Made by a program: the position numbers and the translations under genes | Shown: in pieces, positions 1 through 11,837 of the stretch | Numbering within the stretch: the first letter of the stretch is position 1 | How the letters are laid out: each line of letters opens with the position of its first letter | Source: Brachypterus glaber | Taxonomy: Eukaryota; Arthropoda; Insecta; Coleoptera; Kateretidae | DNA length: 64,000 nucleotides | Assembly (NCBI GenBank): GCA_958510825.1 | Contig: OY294049.1 | Location: forward strand, 37,042,774 to 37,106,773 | Direction: 5' to 3' | Notes under the pieces: generated by a model | Database searches by the model: none | What the model was told of the DNA's origin: nothing | The model's input: only the letters and a program-made list of their open reading frames with translations

Positions 1-65
1 CTCCCGGACTGTTAGTTTTAATACACTGAAGCATATATATTGGATTTATTACCTTCAGATTGAGC

Positions 66-304
66 TATTTTCATAGTTACGCACAATAATTCTAAGGCCA
101 AGGGAGTAAAAACAGTACTTTAAAAGTGACTGACATACGTCATATCTAATTATTTGATTAAATGAGATTTTTTTAAAATAATGTTTTATTAAATGAGAAA
201 TAAAAACAAAACATTTGTCATAATGTGACATATTGTCAGATGCACTTTTTAAAGACTGTTTTTACCCCTTGCCCGCTGAATAATTGTGTCCAACTATGAA
301 AATA
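66..304. mobile_element. Foldback (MITE-like) element of 239 bp
   Basis: The left end (TATTTTCATAG) is the reverse complement of the right end. The match runs imperfectly for about 60 bases on each side, through a GTAAAAACAG block near each inner end. No coding potential is seen. It lies beyond the 3' end of the enolase-phosphatase gene. The rest of 1-848 is A+T-rich and holds nothing else I can name. Confidence 0.75.
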
Positions 305-848
305 ACCTAATATGAATGTAATAAATGTAATTTTTATGTCTCTATAATTTAACGATAAGGTTTTAGGTACCTGGAAATTTGTAAATAGCTTTATAGAATA
401 TACTTTAAGACATAGGTAAAGTTCAGCCGGGGAAAAATAACATTGAAAATGTTCACCAGCTCTTAGACTTAATATTCATTCCAAATTTTCAAAGCTTAGC
501 ACTTAATTTGGAACGAGGAAAAATTTCAAATAATTTAACAGGAACGTTCAATCACATTTATATGTTTATAGATTAAAATTAAGATTAAAAAATAAGTATT
601 TAAGTCTTATGTATTGGGCCTCTTTACAACCAATCGTCGTTTAAAATAAAACAATGTAAAAGTTGGTTTTGATGGTACACGACTTAAACATGGCGGCTGA
701 TTGATCAGATATTTAGGCCTTATAGTTAGAATAATAGTAATCCCTAAAAATAACCAAAAAAGCGAAGAATAGTCGTGTTTGAATAAATAAAAAAAATGAA
801 CACTACATATTACACATATATAAATATCGATTTTTTTTTGTCAAGATA

Positions 849-3800
849 CTAAACCTCAACTGCAACTGGTGTGCTTTCTGCTGTGTCTTCAATTTTTTTG
901 ACTTTAATTTCGCTTTCTTCTACTTTGACTTCTTCTTGCTTCTCTTCACCATTCACTTTTTCTTCAGTACCATTTACAGTCTCTTCTTTCTCTACGCCGT
1001 TGGCCAATTCGCTTTGGTTCTCCTTTTCTTCTACTACCTCAGTCTTACCGTTTTCTACTGGTTCTGTCTTTTCTTTTTCTTCAGTCTTTGATTCTTCACC
1101 ATTCGTTTCTTTTGTTTTAGCATCTACTTCTTCTGTAGATTTTTCTGTATTTTCTTCTTTTTTAGGTTGTTCTGTTTCTTTTTCTTCTGCTTTTGTTTCT
1201 TTTTCTTCTACTTTTGTTTCTTTTTCTTCTACTTTTGTTTCATTTTCCTCTACTTTTGTTTCTTTTTCCTCTACTTTTGTTTCTTTTTCCTCTACTTTTG
1301 TTTCTTTTTCTTCTACTTTTGTTTCTTTTTCTTCTGCTTTTGTTACTTTTTCCTCGACTTTCGTTTTTTCTGTTTCTTTTTCTTCTACTTTCGTTACTTC
1401 TGCTTCTTTTTCTTCTGCTTTCGTTAGTTCTGCATCTTTCTCCTCAACTTTTGTTTCTTCTGTCTTTTTTTCTTCAACTTTTTTTTCTTCTGATTCTACT
1501 ACTATTTCCTCTTTCTTTTCTTCTGTAACTTCTACGTCGTTAGTTTCTGTCACTTTAGTTTCTTTTACTGGAGTTTCTTTTTTAGCTTCGGAAGATGTTT
1601 CCTCTTTTTTCTCACTGGTTTCTACTTTTATTTCTGTACTACTATCTACTTCTGTTTCTGACGGTTTTTCAGCTTCTTTCTTTTCTGTACTACTATCTAC
1701 TTCAGTGTCTTTTTCAGCTTCAATCACTTCTTTCATTTCTTCGTCTGCGTTTGCTACCATTGCTTCTTTTTTTTCCTCAGCAGGTTTTTTAATTTCAGCT
1801 GTTTCGACTGTGTTTGTAGAAGAATCAGCTTCGGTTTCGGATTTTTCTTCAGTCTTCTTTTTAGCTGTTTCTTCACTAGATTCAGTCTTTTCTTCAACTT
1901 TAGCTGCTTCTTTTGTGGGCTTTGCCTCTGAAAATAAGGAATCTTTGTATATTATCAATCTATTACCTGACTCTTCTGATTGGTGGAAACCCAACTAATG
2001 AGATTTTTGTTCAAATTCAAGCACTAAGAAGCGCTAACTTACCTTCTTTTGTTTCTTCAGCCATTTCTACATCAGCAGGTGCAGAATCAACTTCCATAGG
2101 TTCGACTTCGACATCTTTTGACGCCACTGGTTTTTCTTCCACAGCGACTGGTTTTTCTTTCTCAGCCACTGGCGTTTCTTCCTCTGCCACTGGCTTATCT
2201 TCCTCTGCCACTGGCTTATCTTCCTTAGCTTCCACTGCCACTTCAACTATTTCTTCAGTTTTGGCGACTTTGGATGGAGGAGCCTAAAAAAAAGCATTTT
2301 TGTAATTACACAACACAGATCTACAAAATGAAAGAATTTGTGGGATTGTGAAACTATAATCACTTCCATTTTTACATTAAAATAATTTAAGTTGAATTTA
2401 AAAGTGAAAAAAGAAAAATTAGCATCACTTAAAATAACATTCTTTTAGGAGTATTGTTTTATTATGTAGGTCTGTGTAATTACATAAACAACCAATAGTA
2501 ACTTTATTTATTGCTTTTTTTTTATTTTGAAAGTATAAAAATAAGGTTGTTAACCTTTATAGCACACATATAAAGATAAGCTCATACCACAACAGTGTTG
2601 TCAATGTTAAAAATTATTCCTATAATGGGGTTGTAGAGCAATAATTTTAAAAACAAGTAAACAATTTTTATATTTTATTTTTATATTTTTATATATCGTC
2701 ATCTAAAGGCTCTAACGGTCTAACTCCAAAACGTCATATTTTTCAGGAGACGTAAAAAACGATTTAAAACTTAATTATAGCAATTTAGAACTTTAAAACT
2801 AGCTTGTTCACAGGTAAAAATGTTTGAAATGTGTTAATGTATTTAAAACTTTTCATTGTTATCTATTTTATATAAATTATTTGAAAATTAAATTTTAACC
2901 ACAAAATCTAAATTCACTAATGGTCTAACTCCAAGGGAAGATAAAAGAGGATACCTATCGTATTATATCGCGTAATATTATTACAAAAAATTTATATTTT
3001 TATATTTAATATATATTACTACTAGGTAGGCATAATATATATACATTAATAATGGCAATAATTATAATTATCATCAAACAGTAAATTAACAAATATTTGA
3101 AACGGGATCCCCTGTTGTCGAGAAATAGTTTGACATTAGTGACAGTTCTCATTTAATTGTTTTCTCACAATCATATGATGGAGTTAGACACTTAGCGACT
3201 TAAAATATTTACATTTTTTCATTTTTTGAGGCTGATATTGGTTTAATGCAACTTTTTTTTTTGAAGTATGTTGGTAATCAGATAATGAAGCAAATTTGAT
3301 AAAAATCTCATTTTTGAAAAATTTGGAGTTAGACAACTAGAGCCTTTAGTGGACGATATGTACAAAATTACACCTTTAACTTTTAAATGGCGTAAGATGC
3401 CGTAAGATATAAAATTTTGACATCTTATTTAGATTTAAAATAACACTAGGGGGCAAGTGGAAAGTTATTAAGACAAAACGATCAAATTTTAAACTGCAAA
3501 AATGCAAATAAAAATATTTGACTGACTTAGGAATATGATGCATCCCATTTTCGTATTTTTGCAGTTTTTTGACTCCAAGGGAGACACAAGTAAATGAAAT
3601 ACCCAATATTCTCCCATCAAGTACTATACAATTTAAAAAGAAATAAGCCGTGAAGATATGTTATGTTATCATTATATACTATTCAGAGTAAATGGTATAT
3701 TGCATTTTCCCAAATACTTTATTTTTTTTTTATTAAAAAAAAAAAATCTTAGCTATTTATTTTATTTTTTTTAAAACGAAAAAAATTTGCAAAAAAATAA

Positions 3801-6800
3801 ATAAAAAGTCCAAACAAAAATATATATATTTTTTTTAAATAAGATCTTTTTTTTGAAAAACGAAAAAAATTTCAAAAAATAAATAAAAAAAACTTAAAAA
3901 AAACATTTGTTTTTCTTTTTGTGAAAAATTAAAAATGACAGTTTTTTCATTTCTTAAAAAAGTTTAACCCCCCCTAACTTTTTGGGGAGATTACTTTCAA
4001 AAACAATAGGGATCTTCCCCTCATAGAACTTGAATTTTCCTGAAAATTTCAAGTTGATCGGACTATTCGTTCTTGAGTTATCGTGACTGACGGACGGACA
4101 GAAGGACATTTTCAAAGTTTTTTATTTTTTCATGAAACACATTTGTATCCAAGAATTTTTTTATCTAGGACGTTTTTTGACGATTTTGGTAAATTTGAAA
4201 CTACCGTATAATACTATTCTAGTGCAGAGGCTGTGAATATTATAATAATAAATTTAAAACCCAATTTCTTATTTTAAAAATCCATCTCTCCCCGTTGCCC
4301 GCTTGTGTTATTTTGTATTAATTTATATTTATTTATTTTTTCTATTTTTTAAACGAACCTCAGTAGTTGTGGGTTCCTCTTCAATTTTTCTTTTGGCAGG
4401 ATTTTCGAAAGTCAAATCTTTGAAGCTGGTAAGAACTGGATATTCTTTTTTGTCATCTTCAGAGATAGCTGCGTTTTGATCACGTTCGATAAGAGCTACC
4501 ACCAAACCTGCAGCTTTAGCTGATTTTACCTCTGAAATTCAAATAACATAGATATAATAGTATATATTATATTTAATAGTAATTATATTATGTGCTGGAG
4601 TAAAAAAGGCATATAAAAAAATAAGTAAAGGAAGTCTTACCTTCAACATTGTCCGAAACAAAAACAACTTCAGCGCTGTCGACTCCAAGTTCCTTGACAA
4701 TTTTTTCGTAGCTTTCTTTCTCAGTCTTCACGCCCACGACAGACTGATCAAAGTAGTTCGAGATGTGAGCGGAGAGGTCGCCCTCTGTAGTGTGTGCGAA
4801 TAACAATTTTTGTGCGTCAACACTGCCGGTTGAGTAGATAGCGACTTTGCGGGATTTAGCCCAGGATTCAAGAGTGGAAGGAACTTCGGCAAAAACACTG
4901 AAAAAGAATTATATAACTTAAGTATGTCTCTTTGTCAGTAAAAGAGGTTTTTCTAGCGTTTTTCCAACACCTGTAACTTCGATTGGAATTGATAAAACGT
5001 AACGTTATACCCTTTATTTAAGGGGATGTTTAGCTTCTAGAACAATAAACCTTGCTTTTTGCACAAGTTTATGACCAGACAAAAAATTTGAGCACTTATA
5101 CGTTACATTTTATCAAACTTTGCGGTCAATCTTTTGTATTTTGTCAACAGTAAAGTTACTCAAGTGGCGGTTTTGTTAACGGCTAGAAAGAGTATCTCAC
5201 ACTTTTTACTTTGTAGCTATTAATAATAGAGACGAGGTGAAGAGGAGCCATGCTTTAAATGAGGGGTATAGAATTGAGTTAGAGATGTTTTTTTTATATC
5301 CTTTAATTTTTGTGCTAAGGCTATTTAATTTCTCTTAAAAATATATTTTTGTGTTAAATTCCAGGTGCTATTACAAAATTTCAGATAAAAAAAGTGTTTT
5401 TTAAGAAAAAATGTCAAATTCCAGGTGGGAATCTATAGTCCATGCGTTTTCCAGGTTTTCCAGGATTGGTAGGAATCCTGCTTTTTGACGTCGAGAAAAG
5501 TGAAAAAAAAAACTAAGCATCTTTGGAGAAAATCAAACTTACTGTGCTTTAAGATCCCCGCTTTCGTATCCCTTTTTGTAGATCAATCCTTGAATGGTTT
5601 TAACACCTTTGTTGTCACTGTCCTTATCTGTGAGTTCTTTGACTGCCTCAATCGCAGCAGCAACTTCGAGTTCAGCATTGTCTTCTTTCAAAATTTTGAC
5701 AGCCTCCTTTACTGCCTCATTTTCCCAGTTTTCCTTTAAATATTCTTCAGCTTTCTTGGTTACATAGGGATACAAAGATTCCTGGAAAAAATATTTAAAT
5801 TGTAACAGTTTTCTGAAAATTGTTTTTATTGGAAATTAATATTTTCTTAACTGACCAACTAAAAAAAAAATAATAAAATAAAAAGTAAAAATTATTTTAA
5901 AAATAAAAAATTACCATTGTAGAAAAAAAAAATATATTTATTATAACCTATAATAGGTAGGTATTATACTGCCCCACTCAGCTAGAAAGCAGTAACTCAA
6001 TTGTTCGCGAAAAAAAAAGAATAAAAATTTTACCGAAAAAAAGGTCTTGAGATTTTTTTTTTATTAGGAATAAAGGCAATTTCGCAGATATAATAATATT
6101 TTTAAGTAAATAAATCTTTCGAAATGTACTACCTATAGACTTTTTTTTCGTAACCTAAGAGTAAAGTGCAAAGATACTAAGAAGTAGGGACCTTATAGGG
6201 TCACATGTGATTTTTAATGTCATTATTTATAAACAAGCCGTGAAGATATGTAATGCTATGCATTCCATTTTATATTATTCACAGTAAAATGGTAAAAAAA
6301 TCTATATTTTTCAATATTTTTTTTTTTGTGAAAAACGATAATTTTTTGAAAAATAAAAAAATTAAATAAAAAAAAATACATATTTATTTAAGATCTTTTT
6401 TTAAAAAACGAAAAAATTTTGAATTTTTTTTTTCAAAAAAAAAAACAAAAAAAATTCAAAATTTTATTTTTTTTTGCAAAAAACGAAAAAAATTAAATTA
6501 TAGTTTTTTATTTTTTTTTCAAGTTCAACCCCCACAACGCACTGATAAAATTCTAAAAAATAAAAGTAATATTTTTATTTCAGCGCCCAAGAGTCCAACC
6601 AACCTTATTTTCAATGAAATAGTAAAGAAAATCTTTGTTAAAGTTTAGGCATTAAGTAATAATCTAATAACGCCTCAAAAATTTTATCATTTTCTCTTGG
6701 TATTCTAATATTACAGGTCCAGAGAATCAAGCTTAGCGGCAATTAAATGTTTTTAGTCTATCGTAATATTTGAGTGACCCCTTAATCTAGTTTGGCTTAT

Positions 6801-8928
6801 TCGAGTTATCCGATATTTCTCTAAAAATTTGGTTGGTATTAGAACCAAATTAAGCTGTTTTTAAGTGAAATTGCGTTAAAATTATTAGATTTATTTTAGT
6901 TATACGGCTTGCCCGGCATTATCCGAGCGTCAAATTGAAACGGGACCATCTCATGAATGCCCTCTTTAAGTTGCAAAAAGTTTCATCAAATTCCGTTCAT
7001 TCGTTCCACAGTTATGTGGGAACAAACATAAAAAAACAAAGGAACACGTCGAATTGATAACCTCCTTTTTGGAAATACATAAAAGTTACTATACATTTTC
7101 ATTAAATGAAAAAAAAAGACTAAAAAAATATTTAAAAATTTTGAAGATTTTATAATATTTAAGTACAGTCAATATTCCAAGGGAGGGCCGTCCTCCGTTA
7201 TGATTCCCATGGGGCTATGACCTCGAGCTCCCCGTAGTCAGCGCATATGACTGGCAGAATACCTATATTATCCCTATGATAGAGGTCAATTTGGTTAAAA
7301 AGTACGAATTTCATGAAGCTGAAGTTTGCAATGTTTTTTTGAATCAAAAATTCAAATAGTATATTAAAGCACTTATTCCATAACACTTTTTTTTTCTATT
7401 CTTGGCGTTTGCCGTGCAATTGTGAACGTCGGTTTAAAGTTTAATTTTCTACAAAATTTTGTGTTTAGGTTATGTTTTACCGTGTTAAAATTGTGGCTTG
7501 GTTGCTTGCAGTGGAAAAGAGAAGAAATGACTATAAAATATATCAAAATAATATTCGTTCTTACAATTTTAAACATGGCGTAAACTGTAATGACGATTCG
7601 AAACAAAAATCCGTAAATCAGTCATCAATTTAAATGTAAGTTTTTTAAAATTTTAAAGCAAAATAGAAAAAATTGTATAAAGCACTCGTTTCATAACACG
7701 TTTTTAGCGCACTAGTACTTTAGAAAACTCACCGCAAGCGGCTCGTTTTCTAAACTTGTACTCGTGCGCTAAAAACGTATGTTATGAAACTAGTACTTTA
7801 ACATACTAATTAAGGCACTAGTAATTTAGAAAACTCGCCACAAGCGCTTGTTTTCTAAACTTGTACTCGTGCGCTAAAAACGTATGTTATGAAACTAGTA
7901 CTTTAATATACTATATCGCGTTTTCTTTTTCAGTTTTATATTTAGAAAAAGACCTCTCGCTTATCTGAAACAGTTTAACATTGGTAAAAACTGTTTTGTA
8001 TTCAAAAATATGTCAAGTCGATTTTTTTTTCTATTAAAATATACTGGAGGGGTGAACCACCAGGATTTCTCAAAAATCTTATTAATCTCGTAGAAAATTA
8101 CTCAGATTTTCGGGATTTTGCCGAAACTTAAAAGACTTTGGAAAGTTTGTAGGTATATGGCTGTGAAAAAAGGCAGACGACTTTTTTGAAAAGTTACGTT
8201 TTTTTATATCAGAAGTCAAGGCGGAACTGTTCCGCTGTCGAGTTATGCTGTTAACAAGAACACACGACACAGACTTTTTTAAAGGGTGTTTAAAAAAAAA
8301 GAAACGCCTGAGACAAAAATTAAACATTTTTTTGAATATTTTGTAATTTTCAAAATTGGTATAGAAATGTGATGAATATAAAATGAAAAAATGGAAAAAA
8401 AATCATTGTTAAAATTTGTTTCTTTATGTTGCATAGTATTTTGTTAAGGCTGTACCAACACAAAGATGAATGCACGCACACAAGGGCTGGATTTTTACCT
8501 GGACCCAAGGACAACCACCAAGGTATCAGCAAATGTTAAATTTGCCTCATGTTTTATCATTTCATTAAAAATTGATCAATTTAAATGTTACAAATCAGAA
8601 ATCAAACACTCTTTGACAGTACACAACGAGTTCAAATTAATAAAAGATCGTTAAAACAAAAACTAGCGGCTTTCTACAATACTTGTGCAAAGTACGCTGG
8701 TGCAATGTAAAATACGAAGTACTAAAAACCATGTCCTTTCATGTATAAAAAATTGAACAAAAATATATAATTATTTCATGAAATGCGAGTTTTTGTAGAA
8801 TTATAAAGTAATAATTTAGTTTTTCTCACCTTTACAAAGTTGATGGAAGTCGTTGTACCGGCGACATCAAGCAACACAACGGAACATTTATCAACATTTA
8901 GAACAGACGACGCGTTTTCGGCACTCAT
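849..8928 (-). CDS. ENOPH1: Enolase-phosphatase E1 with long Lys/Glu-rich C-terminal extension
   Basis: Exons on the minus strand: 8928-8830, 5781-5543, 4897-4641, 4531-4359, 2283-2043 and 1927-849. All have GT-AG borders, phases join, and the protein is 695 aa. The family is a cytosolic HAD phosphatase that converts 2,3-diketo-5-methylthiopentyl-1-phosphate to the acireductone of methionine salvage. Residues 1-256 align with human ENOPH1 by recall: motif I DVAGTTT (nucleophile D21), motif II STGSVDAQKLLF (about 135-146), motif III K170 and motif IV D195. The residue two after the nucleophile, normally Glu (DIEGTTT), is Ala23 here. Residues 257-695 (two exons) are low complexity: ten-residue KPVAEE-type repeats, then KVEEKET heptads. 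Human ENOPH1 is about 260 aa, so the tail is extra. The start is the ATG at 8926-8928, since exon 1 carries motif I. Family assignment is secure; catalytic competence is uncertain. Confidence 0.93.
2693..3359. mobile_element. MITE family A, copy 1 (667 bp)
   Basis: Terminal inverted repeats of about 38 bases start ATATCGTC and end GACGATAT, and include CTAAAGGCTCTA and CTAACTCCAAA. The element is nearly identical along its whole length to 42940-43599. The main difference is a short T-run insertion near 3252 and a few substitutions. It has no coding capacity, so it would depend on a transposase supplied elsewhere. Confidence 0.88.
3644..4250 (+). repeat. Dispersed repeat family B, copy 1
   Basis: The block begins GCCGTGAAGATATG and ends with a TACTATTCTAG...GTGAAT-type segment. 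Related blocks are at 6233-6545 (partial), 12713-13303, 60495-61066 (opposite orientation) and 61649-62188. Both ends carry a TATTCACAG-like motif in opposite orientation, so this may be a non-autonomous DNA element. The middle is rich in A/T runs and holds a CGGACGGACAG-type simple repeat. Confidence 0.7.
4898..5542 (-). other. Intron 2 of ENOPH1 with a small inverted repeat
   Basis: A 645-bp intron. A short imperfect inverted repeat (GATAAAACGTAACG near 4990, its complement near 5100) is the only structure seen. No exon-like segment was found. Confidence 0.5.
6233..6545 (+). repeat. Dispersed repeat family B, copy 2 (partial)
   Basis: Starts with the same GCCGTGAAGATATG head as the copy at 3644. 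It keeps the TATATTATTCACAG motif, then passes into A/T runs and stops after an AACCCCCACAA segment. The distal half of the family is missing. Confidence 0.6.
7680..7912. repeat. Hairpin with partial tandem copy
   Basis: The segment 7684-7790 is an imperfect palindrome: TTTCATAACACG and TTTTTAGCGCAC on the left, their complements on the right. Most of the right half is repeated at 7815-7905. A shorter relative of the outer end (AAGCACTTATTCCATAACAC) lies near 7366. This looks like a foldback element that suffered a partial duplication. Confidence 0.7.
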
Positions 8929-10025
8929 GATTTATTAGAATGAATGACTAGATACAGAATATGTAATTTTTTACTAACAAATTACAGAAAAAGCAAGTGT
9001 TTATACTGAACTAACGGCGAAATGAGCGCTCTGGCGAAGTGGTTCTGCAAGAGAAAATGGTGAATTTGCGGCTGTGCGCACGCGCAGAATGCCGTCTTCC
9101 TTCTTCAGAAACCGCCAAACGAAAACAACCGATGATTAACGAGAGTGGAGGCCGCCCATTGGTCAACTATTTGATTTGTACATGGGTCGGCAACCTTTTT
9201 GGTTAGTATAGCCATTTTTAAGAAAAAAACGAATTTTTACTTGGTAATCACTAATTCTTATAAAAATCTTATTTATTACAATAGTTAACTATAAATTATA
9301 ATACAAAGACTCAAATCAATTTTTTTTCAGGCAATTGTGTTGGGAGCGACAGCGAGTCGGCAAACGTTTCAGCTCGAAAAAAAAAAACATTTTTTTTTTG
9401 TAACTGATTATAAGATTATTAGCTTATAATTATTATTAGTTGCCACTATAATAGTGGCATCTTAACACAGATAGTGTTGATGCTTTTTCTCAAGCCGACA
9501 AATTTAAATGGGATAGGCAGGATAAAAAAAGCGATAATGACTAAAAATTTTATATTGTGAGAACCTCGATTCTCTATATCCAGACTTCAAACCTACCCTA
9601 CAAACACCGGTACGTAGGCCGCTCGATGGCCATCTGGCGGCGGACGTATCAGTGTTTGTAGGGTATTACCCTATATAACTTAAATGCTGTTTAAAGTTAT
9701 TTATATGTAGCTCCCACTTAAAATGTTGATCGATTTATACTACTAACTACTAAGTATTTAACAGAATTATATAAACATGCTATCAAGTAGCTGTTAAACA
9801 ACTGTAGAGGAAAAATTAATTTTTTGCAACATTTAAACTAAGAAACCAGCAAACAGATTTCGGACGGCCGCCTTAAGTCGACACCCGACGTTGCCAATTA
9901 TTGGCAGCCAATATCAAGTTGATGTTGCATGTTCTAGTAACCAGTCAACCATACTGACTAAGCCAAAAACGTATCACTTTTACTTCTAGTAAACCAGCTG
10001 TGGTATACTATTTTTGCTTAATTTT
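8929..10025. other. Intergenic region between ENOPH1 and BORCS7
   Basis: This holds the ENOPH1 promoter side (from 8929 rightwards) and the 3' flank of BORCS7. The stretch 8990-9190 is less A+T-rich than its surroundings, as a promoter region could be. No TATA-type site can be assigned with confidence. A short hairpin lies at 9593-9667. Confidence 0.5.
9593..9667. repeat. Short hairpin element
   Basis: Outer arms read ACCCTACAAACAC on the left and GTGTTTGTAGGGT on the right, with GATGGCCATC near the centre. The arms pair over most of the 75 bases with a few mismatches. It resembles the minimal hairpin elements elsewhere in the window. Confidence 0.7.
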
Positions 10026-11069
10026 TTATCGTTGCATAGCGCAAACTTGTTCTTTAACCTCTTCCAACATTTGAGCAGATTTAACGATTGATTCTTGTTG
10101 ATATCCCAAATGTACACTCAAAAGCTGGAGTTTTTTGAGGTTATTTTCAGTGTTTTCCATGATCTGTTCTGTCCCAGCGAAGTTTCTTGAGGAATGCATT
10201 AAAATCTACAATAACCAAAATAGTTAATATCTTAAATTTAGCTATAGATATAGATCTATAGATTAATTTTAGTAGGTGAAGTAATTTTGGGAGCAATTTT
10301 GTCATTTTACTATAAAAAAAACGGTTTCCCCAAATGGAGTTCCCTTTGACCACCATATATGGCGGTCAAAAGAAACTTTTACTATACTTCTGGTCAGTTT
10401 AACTCGTGAAGTTTTAATACTACAGAAAAAAAGTTCTAACAAATGTTCTTGTTTTTATTTTCACCGTGGAGCTAAAAGGAACAGGGATTGTTAAAAAAAA
10501 ACAAGTACAGACCAGTAGATTCCGATTCGTTTTCTACTGGTGTCTACTTAGTTTTTTTAGCAGGGATAACCGGGAAAAACCTTTTCTTTCCAATATGGCG
10601 GCCAAAAGGTACACGCCCCATTTGGCTAAAACTGGAATGGCAACCAAAATCCCATATAGTGTAATTTTTTGGTTGGTTTGGATGTTACGCCCAGAGATAG
10701 AATAAATATCTCTGGGTAATACCCAGAGATATTTATACCCAGACTGGTTATACCCACATTTAGAGCAATACTGTAATTACCTTAAGGTATAATTGCCCTT
10801 TTTTGTGGGTGGCCAAAGACATTGCGGAATGTATCTCTTTCCCTTTTTAATGTATTATCTAAAAAGAGAAAGAGTTCCTAACCCGAATGATTTTGGTCAC
10901 CCACAAAAATTTCTGAAAAATATATATTTACCTCTGTGCTTTTTGATCCACGGTTAATTTGCCGAGCCAAAGAAGAAATGTTGTTTACATTTACTTGAAC
11001 CCGATCGGCCAACCTCATTTTAGAATCTGCAAATAGAGATCTAGCACTTGTACTGCTAGCAGACGCCAT
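10026..11069 (-). CDS. BORCS7: BORC complex subunit 7
   Basis: Two minus-strand exons, 11069-10932 (46 codons, phase 0) and 10205-10026 (59 codons plus TAA), joined by GTAAAT and TTGTAG splice sites. The 105-aa product matches the length of human BORCS7. It aligns through ARSLFADSKMRLADRV, LARQINRGSKSTE and VHLGYQQESI, which correspond to the human ALTKQVLKGSRSSE and LQYQQEAI regions (from memory). BORC is an eight-subunit complex on the lysosome surface that recruits ARL8 and links lysosomes to kinesin transport. The protein is helical and has no signal peptide or membrane segment. The start is the only in-frame ATG giving the conserved N-terminus. The gene diverges from ACSF3 about 770 bp away, and its intron carries repeats. 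Confidence 0.9.
10206..10931 (-). other. BORCS7 intron with relatives of the 62-kb repeat
   Basis: The segment 10317-10625 carries CCAAATGGAG, ATGGCGGTC, TATACTTCTGG, an AACTCGT-type segment and an ATGGCGGCC block. Its inverted ends (CCCCAAATGG, CCCCATTTGG) recall the array at 62200-62850. A further imperfect hairpin (TTTTGTGGGTGGCC against GGTCACCCACAAAAA) spans 10798-10908. Between them are short ATCTCTGGGTA repeats near 10690-10735. Confidence 0.65.
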
Positions 11070-11837
11070 TTTGATATTTTTGTTTTTTTCTTGATTAAGT
11101 TAAAGTGTACTATTGCTCGCTTTGGAGAAAAAATACGAAGTTAACACAAACACGGACACTTTTATGCAAAAAAATATGTGGTGTAGGCGCACGACAAGCA
11201 CAGAAAACCAATAAAAGGCTTCAAAGCTGCTCTGTAACTTCTAAAGTCAACTTTTTGTGGTCGACCTAGTGTAAACCGGTTATCTGACCAGTTATCATTG
11301 CAAATAGTATAATACAGAACGGTTTGGGTAAATCTAGTCTCACATTTGTAATTCTGGTGATAAAAAAAGTTGGTAGAAAGATCAATCGAACCTTTGACTT
11401 TTTTTTAGGCTAAAATTTTTAGCGCATTTGATTATCAACGGTTAATCCCGGTTAGTCACAAAAAGTAGGCTAGTAATCTCGGTTACCGTCCACAGAAACG
11501 TCATTCTTTTTAACCTCACTTTTTTTGTTTTGCGATTGAAACCCTTTTTTAGATTTGACGAAGTTATTTTAGACTTTATAATTATTAATACATTCTTGAA
11601 TACGATACAAGTTATTTTGAATTGGTAAACAGGATTATTTAGTCGTTTTAATAAATAATAATTTATTAATAAATTAAAATTTATTTATAAATTCTAATGT
11701 ATGATATTTTCCATTTTAATTTTATTAAACAAATTGTGTCGATATCATATTTATTTAAATTGTGACGTGTATCAAGATAATGTTTGATTATTTTTTTGTT
11801 GTTGCAGTTTATGGTCTAGTAAGTAAATCAGTGAACA
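11070..11837. promoter_or_regulatory. Divergent BORCS7 / ACSF3 promoter region
   Basis: The starts of BORCS7 (minus) and ACSF3 (plus) face apart across 768 bp, so both promoters must lie here. A good acceptor (TTGTTGTTGCAG) ends near 11807, just before the ACSF3 ATG, which suggests a non-coding first exon upstream. No core promoter motif was identified with confidence. Confidence 0.5.

Larger units (their letters stand above)
2284..4358 (-). other. Intron 4 of ENOPH1, filled with repeats
   Basis: This 2.1-kb intron lies between the catalytic part and the acidic tail exons. It contains the 667-bp MITE at 2693-3359 and a 600-bp dispersed repeat at 3644-4250. No open frame here looks coding. 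Confidence 0.8.
5782..8829 (-). other. Intron 1 of ENOPH1
   Basis: A 3-kb intron between the exon carrying HAD motif I and the rest of the catalytic domain. It holds a partial family-B repeat (6233-6545) and a hairpin block (7680-7912). Short open stretches such as 8082-8327 have no recognisable protein character. Confidence 0.75.

Noticed and set aside
1167..1528. Phe/Leu-rich membrane-like open frames
   Set aside because: Frame-shifted shadows of the same repeat; the hydrophobicity is an artefact of TTT/CTT codons.
871..1998. 375-codon Ser/Phe-rich open frame on the plus strand
   Set aside because: It is the antisense of the GAA/AAA-rich tail exon of ENOPH1. Lys/Glu codons read backwards give Ser/Phe codons without stops. 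Splice sites and domain continuity support the minus strand.
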